Source: Allostella vacuolata (GTDB lineage: Bacteria > Pseudomonadota > Alphaproteobacteria > ATCC43930 > Allostellaceae). Taken from it: a stretch of 64,000 nt of DNA. Position 1 is the stretch's first letter; each line of letters begins with the position of its first letter. Position numbers and translations under genes: made by a program. The stretch covers positions 5,419,388-5,483,387 of the forward strand of contig AP019702.1 of NCBI GenBank assembly GCA_006739055.1. The letters are read 5' to 3'. Positions 44,657 to 53,255 of the stretch are shown in pieces. The notes under the pieces were generated by a model. The model saw nothing but the letters and a program-made list of their open reading frames with translations. It did not search any database and had not been told where the DNA came from.

Positions 44657-45418
44657 ATGGCCAAGCGCATGCGCGCCGACACCCCCGTGAAGACGTTGGA
44701 CCCCAAGCCCCAAAGCCTGTTCGGGGAGCTGGTCGCCCGCTGGGACCCGCTCGGCGCTGCTCCCGGCGACGACGCGGAGGAGCGTCGCGACCAGAGCTAC
44801 GTCCGCAAGGTGCGACCCCAGGGGCCGGGGCAGCGGCGCCTGGTCGACGCGATCGCGGCCCACAGCCTGACCATGGCGCTGGGGCCGGCCGGAACCGGCA
44901 AGACCTACCTGGCCGTGGCTGCCGCCGTGGAGGCGCTGGAGGATGGAAGCGTCGGCCGCATCGTGCTGTCGCGGCCGGCGGTCGAGGCGGGGGAGAATCT
45001 GGGCTACCTGCCGGGCGACATGCACGAGAAGCTGGCCCCGTACCTGCGGCCGCTCTACGACGCGCTGAATGACCGGCTGGGGGCCAAGCGGGTGCGCCAG
45101 CTGGTGGCCGACGGCACGATCGAGATCGCCCCCATCGCCTACATGCGCGGCCGGACCCTCAACAACTGCTTCGTCGTCATCGACGAGGCGCAGAACTGCA
45201 CCTATGGCCAGATCAAGATGCTGCTGACCCGGCTCGGCTGGCACTCAACGATGGTCCTGACCGGCGATCCCGACCAGAGCGACCTGCTGGAAGGCATCTC
45301 CGGGCTGGCCGATGTCGCCCGTCGACTGCGCTCGGTGGCCGGGATCGCGGTCGTGCAGCTGGACGAGCACGACATCGTCCGCCACCCCCTGGTGGCGGAA
45401 ATGCTGACCGTGCTCTGA
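44657..45418 (+). CDS. phoH: PhoH family protein (E. coli PhoH/PsiH-like ATPase)
   Basis: A 253-aa ATPase. Walker A is GPAGTGKTYLAV and Walker B is FVVIDEAQNCT; the LPGDMHEKLAPYLRPLYDAL and IAYMRGRTLNN blocks are PhoH signatures. The length and lack of a KH extension match E. coli PhoH rather than YbeZ. PhoH proteins bind ATP and are linked to RNA handling and phosphate stress. ATG 44657 has GAGAGGAG eight bases upstream. It stands alone between a long leader and a strong hairpin. Confidence 0.9.
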   Translation: MAKRMRADTPVKTLDPKPQSLFGELVARWDPLGAAPGDDAEERRDQSYVRKVRPQGPGQRRLVDAIAAHSLTMALGPAGTGKTYLAVAAAVEALEDGSVGRIVLSRPAVEAGENLGYLPGDMHEKLAPYLRPLYDALNDRLGAKRVRQLVADGTIEIAPIAYMRGRTLNNCFVVIDEAQNCTYGQIKMLLTRLGWHSTMVLTGDPDQSDLLEGISGLADVARRLRSVAGIAVVQLDEHDIVRHPLVAEMLTVL

Positions 45419-45450
45419 CCGGCCCTACGTCTGACGGGACCGACGAAAGA

Positions 45451-45474
45451 CGGCCGCCCCGTGAGGGGCGGCCG
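45451..45474. terminator. Perfect GNRA-loop hairpin between phoH and peroxiredoxin genes
   Basis: A 10-bp perfect stem CGGCCGCCCC with its complement and a GTGA tetraloop. It lies midway between two convergent genes and serves both strands; no T-run is present on either side. Confidence 0.65.
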
Positions 45475-45498
45475 CCATTCCCGGTCCGGTCGGGTCGC

Positions 45499-45981
45499 TC
45501 AGAGCTGCTTCAGCACCGCCTCGGCGCTGGAGACCTCGAACTTGCCCGGCTCCTCGACGCTGATGGCGGAGACGGTGCCGTCATCGACGATCATCGCGTA
45601 GCGCTTGGAACGCTTGCCCATGCCGTTCGGCGTCAGGTCGAGCGTCAGGCCCAGCGACTCGGTGAAGTCGCCGCTGCCGTCGGCCAGCATCAGCACCTTG
45701 TCGCCGACGCTCTGATCCTTGCCCCAGGCGCCCATGACGAAGGCGTCGTTGACGGACAGGCAGGCGATGGTGTCCACGCCCTTGCCCTTCAGCGCCGCGG
45801 AGTGCTGCACGAAGCCCGGCAGGTGCTTGGCCGAGCAGGTCGGCGTGAAGGCGCCCGGCAGGGCGAACACGACGACCTTCTTGCCGCCGAACAGCTCGTC
45901 CGTGGTGATGTCCTTCGGGCCCTCGGCGGTCATGGTCTTCAACTTGCCAGACGGGATCTTCTGGCCGACAGCGATGGTCAT
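45499..45981 (-). CDS. Peroxiredoxin, Prx5 type
   Basis: A 160-aa thiol peroxidase. The peroxidatic Cys49 is in PGAFTPTCSAKHLPGF, the Prx5 motif. The C-terminus has no second conserved Cys at the usual site, so it is probably a one-Cys type reduced by glutaredoxin or glutathione. It removes hydrogen peroxide and organic hydroperoxides. The gene is upstream of nothing obvious on its strand; the DsbD-like gene lies 96 bases further upstream and may share its transcript. The start ATG 45981 has GGAGG upstream. Confidence 0.92.
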   Translation of the reverse strand: MTIAVGQKIPSGKLKTMTAEGPKDITTDELFGGKKVVVFALPGAFTPTCSAKHLPGFVQHSAALKGKGVDTIACLSVNDAFVMGAWGKDQSVGDKVLMLADGSGDFTESLGLTLDLTPNGMGKRSKRYAMIVDDGTVSAISVEEPGKFEVSSAEAVLKQL

Positions 45982-46077
45982 GGCGTGCCTCCTGCAGGGT
46001 ATCGACGAAATGCCTGGATGGCCGTCGGCAGGAACCGCCGCGGCATCCGCCTCAAATAAGGGTTGTCCCCGCCTCTG

Positions 46078-48222
46078 TCATCCCCCGTCGCCTCGCGCAA
46101 GTGCGCGCGCGGGCCCGGTCGCGCGCGTCAACGCCTCCATCACCGTGCTTTCCGTCAGCAGTTCCGGCAGGGCAACGCCATCGGGCGCGCCGGGCCCGTA
46201 GACGATATTGAACGGGATGCCGTACCGCCCATGGTCGGCCAGGAAGCGGGCGATCCCGGCATCGGGACGGGTCCAGTCGGCGCGCATCGCCACCAGCTGC
46301 GGCCGGGCCAGGCGGTCGGCCACCTCGCCACGGTTGAGGACCAGCTTCTTGTTCACCTGGCAGGTGATGCACCAGTCGGCGGTCACGTCGACGAAGACCG
46401 TCCGCCCCTCGGCGACCAGGGTCGCGATCCGCGCACGGTCGAAGGGCTGCCACTGCGCCCCGGCCTCGACCGCGTCCGACACCTGCGGCGGGGCCGACAG
46501 GCGCGGCACCACGGCCACGGCGAAGAGGACCAGCGTGGCGGCCGCGACGCTGGTGCGCCAGGCGGCCGGGAGGCGCGCCAGCGGACCGATCAGCAGCGCC
46601 GCCAGCACCAGGACGAGGCCCAGCCCCGCCGCGGTCCAGACGCCCTGCTGGGCGGCGAGCACGCTCAGCAGCCAGATGCAGGTCAAGAGCATCACGACAG
46701 CCAGGACGCGGCGCACCTTGACCATCCACAGGCCGGGCCGCGGCAGGCGGGTGGCGATGCCGGGGAATGCCGCCACCGCCAGGTAGGGCGACGCCAGGCC
46801 GACGCCGAGTGCCGCGAAGATGGCGAAAATCTCGATCGGGCCGCGCGACAGGGCGAAGCCGATGGCCGTGCCGAGAAACGGCGCCGAGCAGGGGGTGGCC
46901 AGCAGGGCGGCGAAGGCCCCGGTCAGGAAATGTCCGATCAGGCCACGGTGCGGCGCATTGGCCGCGGCCTGGGCGAAGCCCGGCAGCGGAATCTCGAACC
47001 AGCCCCACAGGTTGGCGGCGAAGAGGGCCAGCACCGCCGCCATGCCGGCCAGGAACCAGGGTTCCTGGAACTGGATGCCCCAGCCGGCGGCCATGCCGGC
47101 CGTCTTGAGGGCGACTGCGCCCGCCGCCAGGAGCAGGAACGAGAAGAGGATCCCGGCCGACGAGGCGATGAAGCCCCGCCGCACCTCCGACCGCTCGCGC
47201 CCGCCCGCCTCGACCACGCCCAAGAGCTTCAGCGACAGGACGGGCAGCACGCAGGGCATGAGGTTCAGGATGAGCCCGCCCAGCAGGGCCGTGGCCAGAA
47301 TCGCGAGCCATGCGGACGCCGGCACGGCCGGCAGCGGGGCGGCCGACCCGACGCGCAACTGCGTCTCCAGCGACCGGTCGCCGTCGACCAGCGTCACCGT
47401 GACATCGCGCCCGGCCAGCCGCGCGACAGTCGCCGGATCCCCGGCGATGGGCGTCTCGAGACGCGCGCCACCGGCAATCGGCGTGACCGTCGGTGCGCCG
47501 AAATCGGCCGGTATGGCGGTTTCGACGAACAGGTCGGGCTTCGCCAGCGGCCGATCCGTCTCGACCAGCGCGACCAGCGTACGGGCCTCGGCCGTGCCGC
47601 CCAGACCGACCGACGCGACGCGCAGGCCCGCGGCGACCCCGTCGCCCGGGACGCGGGCCAGGAAGCGCGAAACCAGTTCCGCCTCGGCCGAAGGGCCCGC
47701 CGGACCGGAAGGCAGCTCGAGCCGCAGGTCGGCCTGGTAGGGGATGCAGATTTCCCGGCAGGTCAGGTACTCGACCGCGGCCGCCAGGCGGGCAGGCTCG
47801 CCTGGCCGTTCCAGCCGCATCTCGACCGGAAACACCACCTCGTCGGAATAGCCGAAGCTCTCTATGCCGAGCGCATCGAAGCGCTTGGGCGCCGGCCAGA
47901 CGATGCGCGCCTCGCCGGCATTCTCGGACCCCTGCCAGTCGATGACGGGCGGCAGGCCGCCGGAGCCGGGCGAGCGCCAATAGACCTTCCAGCCCGGCTC
48001 CAGCCGGAAATGCAGGCCGAGCGTAACCGTCTGGCCGCTGCCGACGCCGGACACGGCCGATACCAGGCGCACCGCCGACTGCTCGGTCCGGGCCCATCCC
48101 GACGCGGTGTCGGCCCGGGCCGAACCGCCCGCCGGCAATGCCGCCACCAGCAAGGCCAGCACGGCCCCTTGCAGCCAGGTGGCCAACGAGATTCGGACGG
48201 TACGCTCGATCGCTTTCCGCAT
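46078..48222 (-). CDS. Thiol:disulfide interchange protein, DsbD/ScsB-like
   Basis: A 714-aa inner-membrane reductase that carries electrons from cytoplasmic thioredoxin to the periplasm. A signal peptide is followed by a periplasmic N-terminal domain with CREICIPYQADLRLELP in its core. About eight membrane helices then carry NLMPCVLPVLSLKLL and ATPCSAPFLGTAI, the redox pair of the DsbD membrane domain. A C-terminal thioredoxin domain has CITC (TADWCITCQVNKK). ATG 48222 gives a clean signal sequence. The layout fits ScsB-like DsbD proteins. It is divergent from yqgE. Confidence 0.9.
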   Translation of the reverse strand: MRKAIERTVRISLATWLQGAVLALLVAALPAGGSARADTASGWARTEQSAVRLVSAVSGVGSGQTVTLGLHFRLEPGWKVYWRSPGSGGLPPVIDWQGSENAGEARIVWPAPKRFDALGIESFGYSDEVVFPVEMRLERPGEPARLAAAVEYLTCREICIPYQADLRLELPSGPAGPSAEAELVSRFLARVPGDGVAAGLRVASVGLGGTAEARTLVALVETDRPLAKPDLFVETAIPADFGAPTVTPIAGGARLETPIAGDPATVARLAGRDVTVTLVDGDRSLETQLRVGSAAPLPAVPASAWLAILATALLGGLILNLMPCVLPVLSLKLLGVVEAGGRERSEVRRGFIASSAGILFSFLLLAAGAVALKTAGMAAGWGIQFQEPWFLAGMAAVLALFAANLWGWFEIPLPGFAQAAANAPHRGLIGHFLTGAFAALLATPCSAPFLGTAIGFALSRGPIEIFAIFAALGVGLASPYLAVAAFPGIATRLPRPGLWMVKVRRVLAVVMLLTCIWLLSVLAAQQGVWTAAGLGLVLVLAALLIGPLARLPAAWRTSVAAATLVLFAVAVVPRLSAPPQVSDAVEAGAQWQPFDRARIATLVAEGRTVFVDVTADWCITCQVNKKLVLNRGEVADRLARPQLVAMRADWTRPDAGIARFLADHGRYGIPFNIVYGPGAPDGVALPELLTESTVMEALTRATGPARALARGDGG

Positions 48223-48380
48223 CGTCGACAAATATGGGCGAGTTGCGGCCGAGGGGGAGTCACAAAGCCGTGCCCGGCACCATGCGGCGCCTGCGGCACG
48301 GCGGCGCAGGCCGCGACGCCTGCCGACTTGCTCGCCCCGGCCGGGCACCATATCTCTCCATGGATGAGGATGGACCTGGC

Positions 48381-48956
48381 ATGACGACGAAGGATTCCGC
48401 ATCCGGCTACATGACGGGGCGATTGCTGGTGGCAATGCCGACGATCGGCGACCCGCGCTTCGAAAAGACCGTCATCTACATGTGTGCGCACAACGAGGAC
48501 GGCGCGATGGGGCTCGTCGTCAACAAGCTCCTCGGCGCCCTGACGGTGTCGGAGCTGATGGGGCAGCTGTCGCTCGAAGGCTCGGCCGCGACCGAGCGGA
48601 TGCCCGTCCATTTCGGCGGCCCGGTCGAGACCGGCCGGGGCTTCGTGCTGCATTCGGCGGACCACGTCTACGAGGGCACGCTGCAGATCGACGAGCGCGT
48701 GGCACTGACCGCGACCATGGACGTGCTGAAGGCGATCGCCGCCGGCCAGGGGCCGCGCCGCGCGATGATGGCGCTCGGCTATGCCGGCTGGGGGCCGGGG
48801 CAGCTGGACCAGGAGATCCAGGCCAACGGCTGGCTCCAGGTGCCGGCGGACGACGAACTGGTGTTCGGAACCGCGCTGGAGGCGATGTGGAGCCGCGCGC
48901 TCCAGCGCCTGGGCGTCGATCTCGGCATGCTGTCGAGCGAGGCCGGCCACGCCTGA
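48381..48956 (+). CDS. YqgE/AlgH family protein (UPF0301)
   Basis: A 191-aa protein of the UPF0301 family. Blocks are GYMTGRLLVAMPTIGDPRFEK in part at the N-terminus, VIYMCAHNEDGAMGLVVNK, and the HFGGPVETGRGFVLHS block. The molecular role is not settled; AlgH was named as a regulator in Pseudomonas, but the fold does not show DNA binding. ATG 48381 has GAGGA upstream and lies about 20 bases after a weak TTGCTC-17-TATCTC box; ATG 48360 is also in frame. It is divergent from the DsbD-like gene. Confidence 0.88.
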   Translation: MTTKDSASGYMTGRLLVAMPTIGDPRFEKTVIYMCAHNEDGAMGLVVNKLLGALTVSELMGQLSLEGSAATERMPVHFGGPVETGRGFVLHSADHVYEGTLQIDERVALTATMDVLKAIAAGQGPRRAMMALGYAGWGPGQLDQEIQANGWLQVPADDELVFGTALEAMWSRALQRLGVDLGMLSSEAGHA

Positions 48957-48990
48957 CGGCCGGCCGCGGCCCCGGCATGGATGCCGGACA

Positions 48991-49689
48991 TCAGCGGCTC
49001 TGCCGCCACTCCTCCGCCAGCTGGCCGAACAGGACGTGATCCTGCCAGACGCCGTTGATGCAGAGGTACTTGCGCGCGTAGCCCTCTTCCCGGAACCCGC
49101 ACTTGGCCAGCAGGCGCCGGCTCGCCATGTTCGACGGCAGGCAGGCCGCCTCCAGCCGGTGCAGGTGCAGCCGGTCGTAGGAGAAGGCGAGGACCGCCGA
49201 CAACCCCTCGGTCATGTAGCCCTGGCCGGCATGGGCGGCCCCCATCCAGTAGCCGAGGCTGGCGCTCTGCACCACGCCGCGCCGGACGTTGGCGAGGCCG
49301 ATGCCCCCCAGCAGGGCATCGTCGCCACGGCCGAACAGGAAGAAATTGTACCCGGCATCCTTGCGCCAATCGACGCCATAGGCGGCCAGCCGCCGGCGAT
49401 AGGCACCGCGCGACAGAGCATCGTCGGGCCAGGTGGGCTCCCAGGGAGCCAGGAACGCGCGCGAGCCCGCCCGGACGCGCGCCCAGCCCTCGAAATCCAT
49501 CTGGCGGGGCGGGCGCAGATAGACCCGCTCCCCGGACAGGATCGCCGTATGCGCCTCGCCCAGGAACGGGCCGAGCCACCGTTCCAGCCGGCCGGGCGCG
49601 GGACGCGGCCTGGTCGCCGACGAGGCGAAGGATGAACCGCCGCCAGATGAACTGCCGCCGGGCGATCCGCCGCCAGCCTTCGCGGTCAT
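48991..49689 (-). CDS. GNAT family N-acetyltransferase, RimJ/RimL-like
   Basis: A 232-aa acetyltransferase. The GNAT core begins near residue 50 with LSGERVYLRPPRQMDFEGW and includes the acetyl-CoA loop GYWMGAAHAGQGYMTEGL (Q/R-x2-G-x-G/A type) and the terminal RRLLAKCGFREEGYARKYL. This is the RimJ ribosomal-protein acetyltransferase layout. The first 35 residues are a Ser/Gly/Pro-rich tail encoded by imperfect tandem repeats. The M16 peptidase gene stops ten bases upstream, and thrC is upstream of it; the order thrC-M16-GNAT is common in alphaproteobacteria. Confidence 0.9.
   Translation of the reverse strand: MTAKAGGGSPGGSSSGGGSSFASSATRPRPAPGRLERWLGPFLGEAHTAILSGERVYLRPPRQMDFEGWARVRAGSRAFLAPWEPTWPDDALSRGAYRRRLAAYGVDWRKDAGYNFFLFGRGDDALLGGIGLANVRRGVVQSASLGYWMGAAHAGQGYMTEGLSAVLAFSYDRLHLHRLEAACLPSNMASRRLLAKCGFREEGYARKYLCINGVWQDHVLFGQLAEEWRQSR
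49631..49675. repeat. Three imperfect 15-base tandem repeats in the GNAT N-terminus
   Basis: Three units at 49631-49645, 49646-49660 and 49661-49675 share the form GATGAACCGCCGCCA with a few changes. They encode a Gly/Ser linker on the minus strand, before the acetyltransferase fold. Copy number could vary between strains without breaking the frame. Confidence 0.6.
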
Positions 49690-49699
49690 CGCGAGGGCG

Positions 49700-50959
49700 T
49701 CAGGCGGCGAGCCGGCCGACGATCCGGTCGAACGGCTCGACGCCGCCGATCGGGCCCATCGCGGTCACGGTCGGCCGGCCGCCATGCAGGCGCTGGGCGA
49801 CCCGCGCGACGGCGGCCGCGTCCACCGCCTCCAGCCGGGCCAGCGTCTCCTCGGTCGGGATATGGCCGCCATGGACCAGCATCTGGTGGGCCAGGTGCTC
49901 GGCCCGGGCCGACGTGCTCTCGCGCGACATCAGCAGGCTGGCCCGCAGCTGCGCCTTGGCGCGCGCCAGTTCGCCCGGCTCCAGCCGGCTGCCGATCGCC
50001 AGCACCTCGTCGCACAGGACCGGCAGCAGTTCCTGGACCTCGCGCTCGCCGGTGCCGGCATAGACGCCGAAGACCCCGCCGTCATGGAACGACGAGCTGA
50101 AGGCATAGATCGAATAGACCAGGCCCCGCTTCTCGCGGATCTCCTGGAAGAGGCGGGACGACATGCCGCCGCCCAGGATGGTCGCCAGGACCTGGAAGGC
50201 GTGGTGGTCCGGATCGGTGTGCGACACGCCCGGAAAGCCGACGACGAGGTGGATCTGCTCGAGATCGCGCTCCTCGCGGAAGTCCCCGCCGGCATAGCGC
50301 CCGGCCTCGGCCTTGGGCGCCGGCGCGGCGGGCACGTCGGCGAAGGCGGCCGCCGCCAGATCGACGATCTGCCGATGGTCGACCGCCCCGGCGGCAGAGA
50401 TCACCATGTCCGGGGCGTGGTAGTGGGTGCCCATATAGTCGACCAGTGCCCAGCGGGGCAGCGCCGACACGGTCTCGACGGTGCCGAGGACCGGTCGCCC
50501 CATCGCCTGGCCGGGATAGGCCGTCGCCTGGAAATGGTCGAAGACGATGTCGTCGGGGGTGTCCTCGGCCTGGCCGATCTCCTGCAGGATGACCGACCGC
50601 TCGCGATCGAATTCCGCCTGGTCGAAGGTCGAATGCAGGAGGATGTCGCCCAGGATGTCGATGGCGAGCGGCACGTCGCCCTTCAGGATCTTGGCGTAGT
50701 AGGCGGTCTGCTCGCGTGCGGTATAGGCGTTGAGATGGCCGCCGACCGCCTCGATCTCCTCCGCGATTGCCCGCGCCGTCCGCCGCTCGGTTCCCTTGAA
50801 GGCCATGTGCTCGAGGAAATGGGCGACACCGTTGATGGCCGCGGGCTCGTTGCGCGCGCCTGCATCGACATAGACGCCGACCGACACGGTGGCGACGCCG
50901 TCCATGCGGTCGGTTGCGACCCGCAGGCCGCTGGGAAGCGTGGTGATCTCGACGGTCAT
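49700..50959 (-). CDS. M16 family zinc peptidase (processing-peptidase type)
   Basis: A 419-aa metallopeptidase. The inverted zinc motif HFLEH is at residues 47-51, followed by a Glu about 75 residues on. The later LGGGMSSRLFQEIREKRGLVYS block is the glycine-rich substrate loop of this family. The layout is that of the bacterial homologues of mitochondrial processing peptidase; the bacterial substrate is not established. ATG 50959 overlaps the thrC stop as ATGA, so the two are coupled, and the acetyltransferase gene follows. Confidence 0.92.
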   Translation of the reverse strand: MTVEITTLPSGLRVATDRMDGVATVSVGVYVDAGARNEPAAINGVAHFLEHMAFKGTERRTARAIAEEIEAVGGHLNAYTAREQTAYYAKILKGDVPLAIDILGDILLHSTFDQAEFDRERSVILQEIGQAEDTPDDIVFDHFQATAYPGQAMGRPVLGTVETVSALPRWALVDYMGTHYHAPDMVISAAGAVDHRQIVDLAAAAFADVPAAPAPKAEAGRYAGGDFREERDLEQIHLVVGFPGVSHTDPDHHAFQVLATILGGGMSSRLFQEIREKRGLVYSIYAFSSSFHDGGVFGVYAGTGEREVQELLPVLCDEVLAIGSRLEPGELARAKAQLRASLLMSRESTSARAEHLAHQMLVHGGHIPTEETLARLEAVDAAAVARVAQRLHGGRPTVTAMGPIGGVEPFDRIVGRLAA

Positions 50960-52365
50960 GCCGGCAACTCCTGCCGCGTGGTACGGGCGGCGACGAAATC
51001 CTCGACCACGGCGAGGTCGTTTGGAAGGACGACCACCCGCTCCGGCCGCGACAGCAGGTCGGACAGGCGGCCGGGCAAGGCTGGCCGGATGCCGGTCGCG
51101 CGCTCGACCGCATCCGGGAACTTGGCCGGATGGGCGCAGGCGAGCGCCACCATCGGCACCGCGGGATCGTCGCGGCAGGCATCGGCCGTGGCGACGCCGA
51201 TCGCGCTGTGCGGATCCAGGATCTCCCCGGTCGACTGCCAGACCGAACGGATGGTCGCCAGCGTCCCGGCATCGTCCAGCCGGTGGCCGACGAAACCGTC
51301 CCTGGCCCGCTGCCAGCGCTCCGGGCTGATGGCCAGGACGCCGTCGCGCCGGAAATCGGCCATCGCCCGGCTGAGCGCCGCGCCATCACGGTCGAACAGC
51401 TCGAACAGCAGCCGCTCGAAATTGCTCGACACCTGGATATCCATGCTCGGGCTGAGGCTGGGTTCGACCGTGCCGATGGAGAGGCTGCCCGTTTCCAGGA
51501 AGCGGGTCAGGATATCGTTACGGTTGGTGCCGATCGCAAGGCTGTGGATCGGCAGGCCCATGTGACGGGCGGCGTGGGCGGCGAAGACGTTGCCGAAGTT
51601 GCCGGTCGGGACGGCGAACGATATCGAGCGCGCGGGCGCCCCCAGCGCGACGGCCGCCCAGACGTAATAGGCCACCTGGGCAGCGATTCGCGCCCAGTTG
51701 ATCGAGTTCACCGCGGACAGGTTGTGACGGTCGCGGAAGGCGGTGTCGTTGAACATCGCCTTCACCATGTCCTGGCAATCGTCGAACGTGCCCTTGATGG
51801 CGATCGCATGGACGTTGCCGGCCTCGACCGTGGTCATCTGGCGGCGTTGCACCTCCGACACCCGGCCCTCGGGGTAGAGGATGAAGATGTCGATCGCAGC
51901 GCGGTCGCGGCAGGCCTCGATCGCGGCCGACCCGGTGTCGCCGGAGGTCGCGCCGACGATGGTGACCCGCTGGCCGCGGCGGGCCAGCACATGGTCGAAC
52001 AGCCGGCCGACCACCTGCAGGGCCAGGTCCTTGAAGGCCAGCGTCGGGCCGTGGAACAGCTCCATCAGCCACTGGTTGGCGCCCAGCTGCTTCAGCGGCA
52101 CCACGGCGGCGTGGGCGAAGCCGCGATAGGCGTCGGTCACCAGCTCCGCCAAATCGTCCTCGGCGATGGTGCCGTCGACGAAGGGGGCCATGACCCGGGT
52201 CACGGTTTCGGCATAGTCGGCGCGGGCGAGCGAACGCAGGTCGCCGGCGGTCAGCACCGGCCACGTCTCGGGCACGTACAGGCCGCCGTCGCGCGCGAGG
52301 CCGGCAAGGAGGACATCGTCGAAGGCGAGCGCCGGCGCGGCGCCGCGGGTGCTGACGTAGCGCAA
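50956..52365 (-). CDS. thrC: Threonine synthase
   Basis: A 469-aa pyridoxal-phosphate enzyme that turns O-phosphohomoserine into threonine. The PLP lysine is in FHGPTLAFKDLALQVVG and the phosphate-binding GATSGDTGSAAIEA block is intact. The frame is open well upstream, but YVSTRGAAPALAFDDVLL is the family N-terminus, so the TTG at 52365, with GGAG eight bases before it, is chosen. Its stop overlaps the M16 gene start. The dioxygenase gene is divergent, 188 bases away. Confidence 0.92.
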   Translation of the reverse strand: MRYVSTRGAAPALAFDDVLLAGLARDGGLYVPETWPVLTAGDLRSLARADYAETVTRVMAPFVDGTIAEDDLAELVTDAYRGFAHAAVVPLKQLGANQWLMELFHGPTLAFKDLALQVVGRLFDHVLARRGQRVTIVGATSGDTGSAAIEACRDRAAIDIFILYPEGRVSEVQRRQMTTVEAGNVHAIAIKGTFDDCQDMVKAMFNDTAFRDRHNLSAVNSINWARIAAQVAYYVWAAVALGAPARSISFAVPTGNFGNVFAAHAARHMGLPIHSLAIGTNRNDILTRFLETGSLSIGTVEPSLSPSMDIQVSSNFERLLFELFDRDGAALSRAMADFRRDGVLAISPERWQRARDGFVGHRLDDAGTLATIRSVWQSTGEILDPHSAIGVATADACRDDPAVPMVALACAHPAKFPDAVERATGIRPALPGRLSDLLSRPERVVVLPNDLAVVEDFVAARTTRQELPA

Positions 52366-52552
52366 AGGGGAAAGCTCCGTTCGTCGCAAGCAGGACAGCC
52401 TAGCGGCCGCCCCCCACCATCGCAAGTCGGGGGTCCCGGAGGACATGCCCCATGCGGGCCCGCTGGCGCCGAAGCCGGGTTTGCCGAGGGTGGCCGGCCG
52501 CCCCATGTTCCTGCCGGCGCCGATGGCGCGCCGCCACGCTGGGAGACCGCCG

Positions 52553-53224
52553 ATGCCAATCGACCGACCGCTCGTCCCGCGGGCCGCCCCGCCCGCGATC
52601 ACGCGCCGCCGCGTGCTGGGAGCGGCCTCGGCCCTGGCCGTCGCCGCCACGGCGGCCCCATGGCCGGCTCTGGCGGCCGCCCCGGCCACGCCACGGCAGA
52701 CCGAAGGGCCGTTCTATCCGGTCCGCCTGCCGCTCGACATCGACAACGACCTGGTCCGGGTCACGGGTGCCGCGGCCCGGGCCCAAGGCACGGTCACGCA
52801 CATTGCCGGCCGCGTCCTGGACCTGGAGGGTCGCCCCCTGGCCGGCGCCCGGGTCGAGATCTGGCAGTGCGACGCGAGCGGCCTCTACCTGCATCCCGGG
52901 TCCGGCAATCCGGGCCGCCGCGATGCCGGGTTCCAGGGCTTCGGGGCAACGGTCGCCGCCGCGGACGGCAGCTACCGCTTCCGGACGATCCGCCCGGTAC
53001 CCTATTCGGGACGGACGCCGCACATCCATTTCGCGGTGACGGCGCCCGGTCGGCCGCGCCTGGTGACGCAGATGTACGTGGCCGGCGAGCCCGGCAACGA
53101 CCGGGACATGGTCCTGCGGCGGATCGAGCCTGCGGCCCGCGCGGCCGTTCTCGTCACCCTGGTGCCGGCGCCCGACATCGAGTCGGCCGCACTGGCGGGC
53201 CGGTTCGACATCGTTCTGGCGTAG
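52553..53224 (+). CDS. Tat-exported intradiol ring-cleavage dioxygenase family protein
   Basis: A 223-aa protein with an N-terminal twin-arginine signal, TRRRVLGAASALAVAATAA, then a PCD-like intradiol dioxygenase domain. Fe(III) ligands of the family are visible: Tyr in GLYLHPGS, and Tyr plus two His in VPYSGRTPHIHF. The protein lacks a partner subunit gene. Substrate is unknown; many exported members of this fold are annotated only by family. ATG 52553 has GGGAGA upstream. It lies between thrC and the M32 gene. Confidence 0.86.
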   Translation: MPIDRPLVPRAAPPAITRRRVLGAASALAVAATAAPWPALAAAPATPRQTEGPFYPVRLPLDIDNDLVRVTGAAARAQGTVTHIAGRVLDLEGRPLAGARVEIWQCDASGLYLHPGSGNPGRRDAGFQGFGATVAAADGSYRFRTIRPVPYSGRTPHIHFAVTAPGRPRLVTQMYVAGEPGNDRDMVLRRIEPAARAAVLVTLVPAPDIESAALAGRFDIVLA

Positions 53225-53255
53225 AGATGCCAGCCTTGGACGCGGCCGCCAGGGT

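Noticed and set aside
46063-48384. A 773-codon plus-strand frame opposite the DsbD-like gene
   Set aside because: Gly/Arg/Gln-rich with no motif; the minus strand has the redox pairs and CITC of a DsbD protein.
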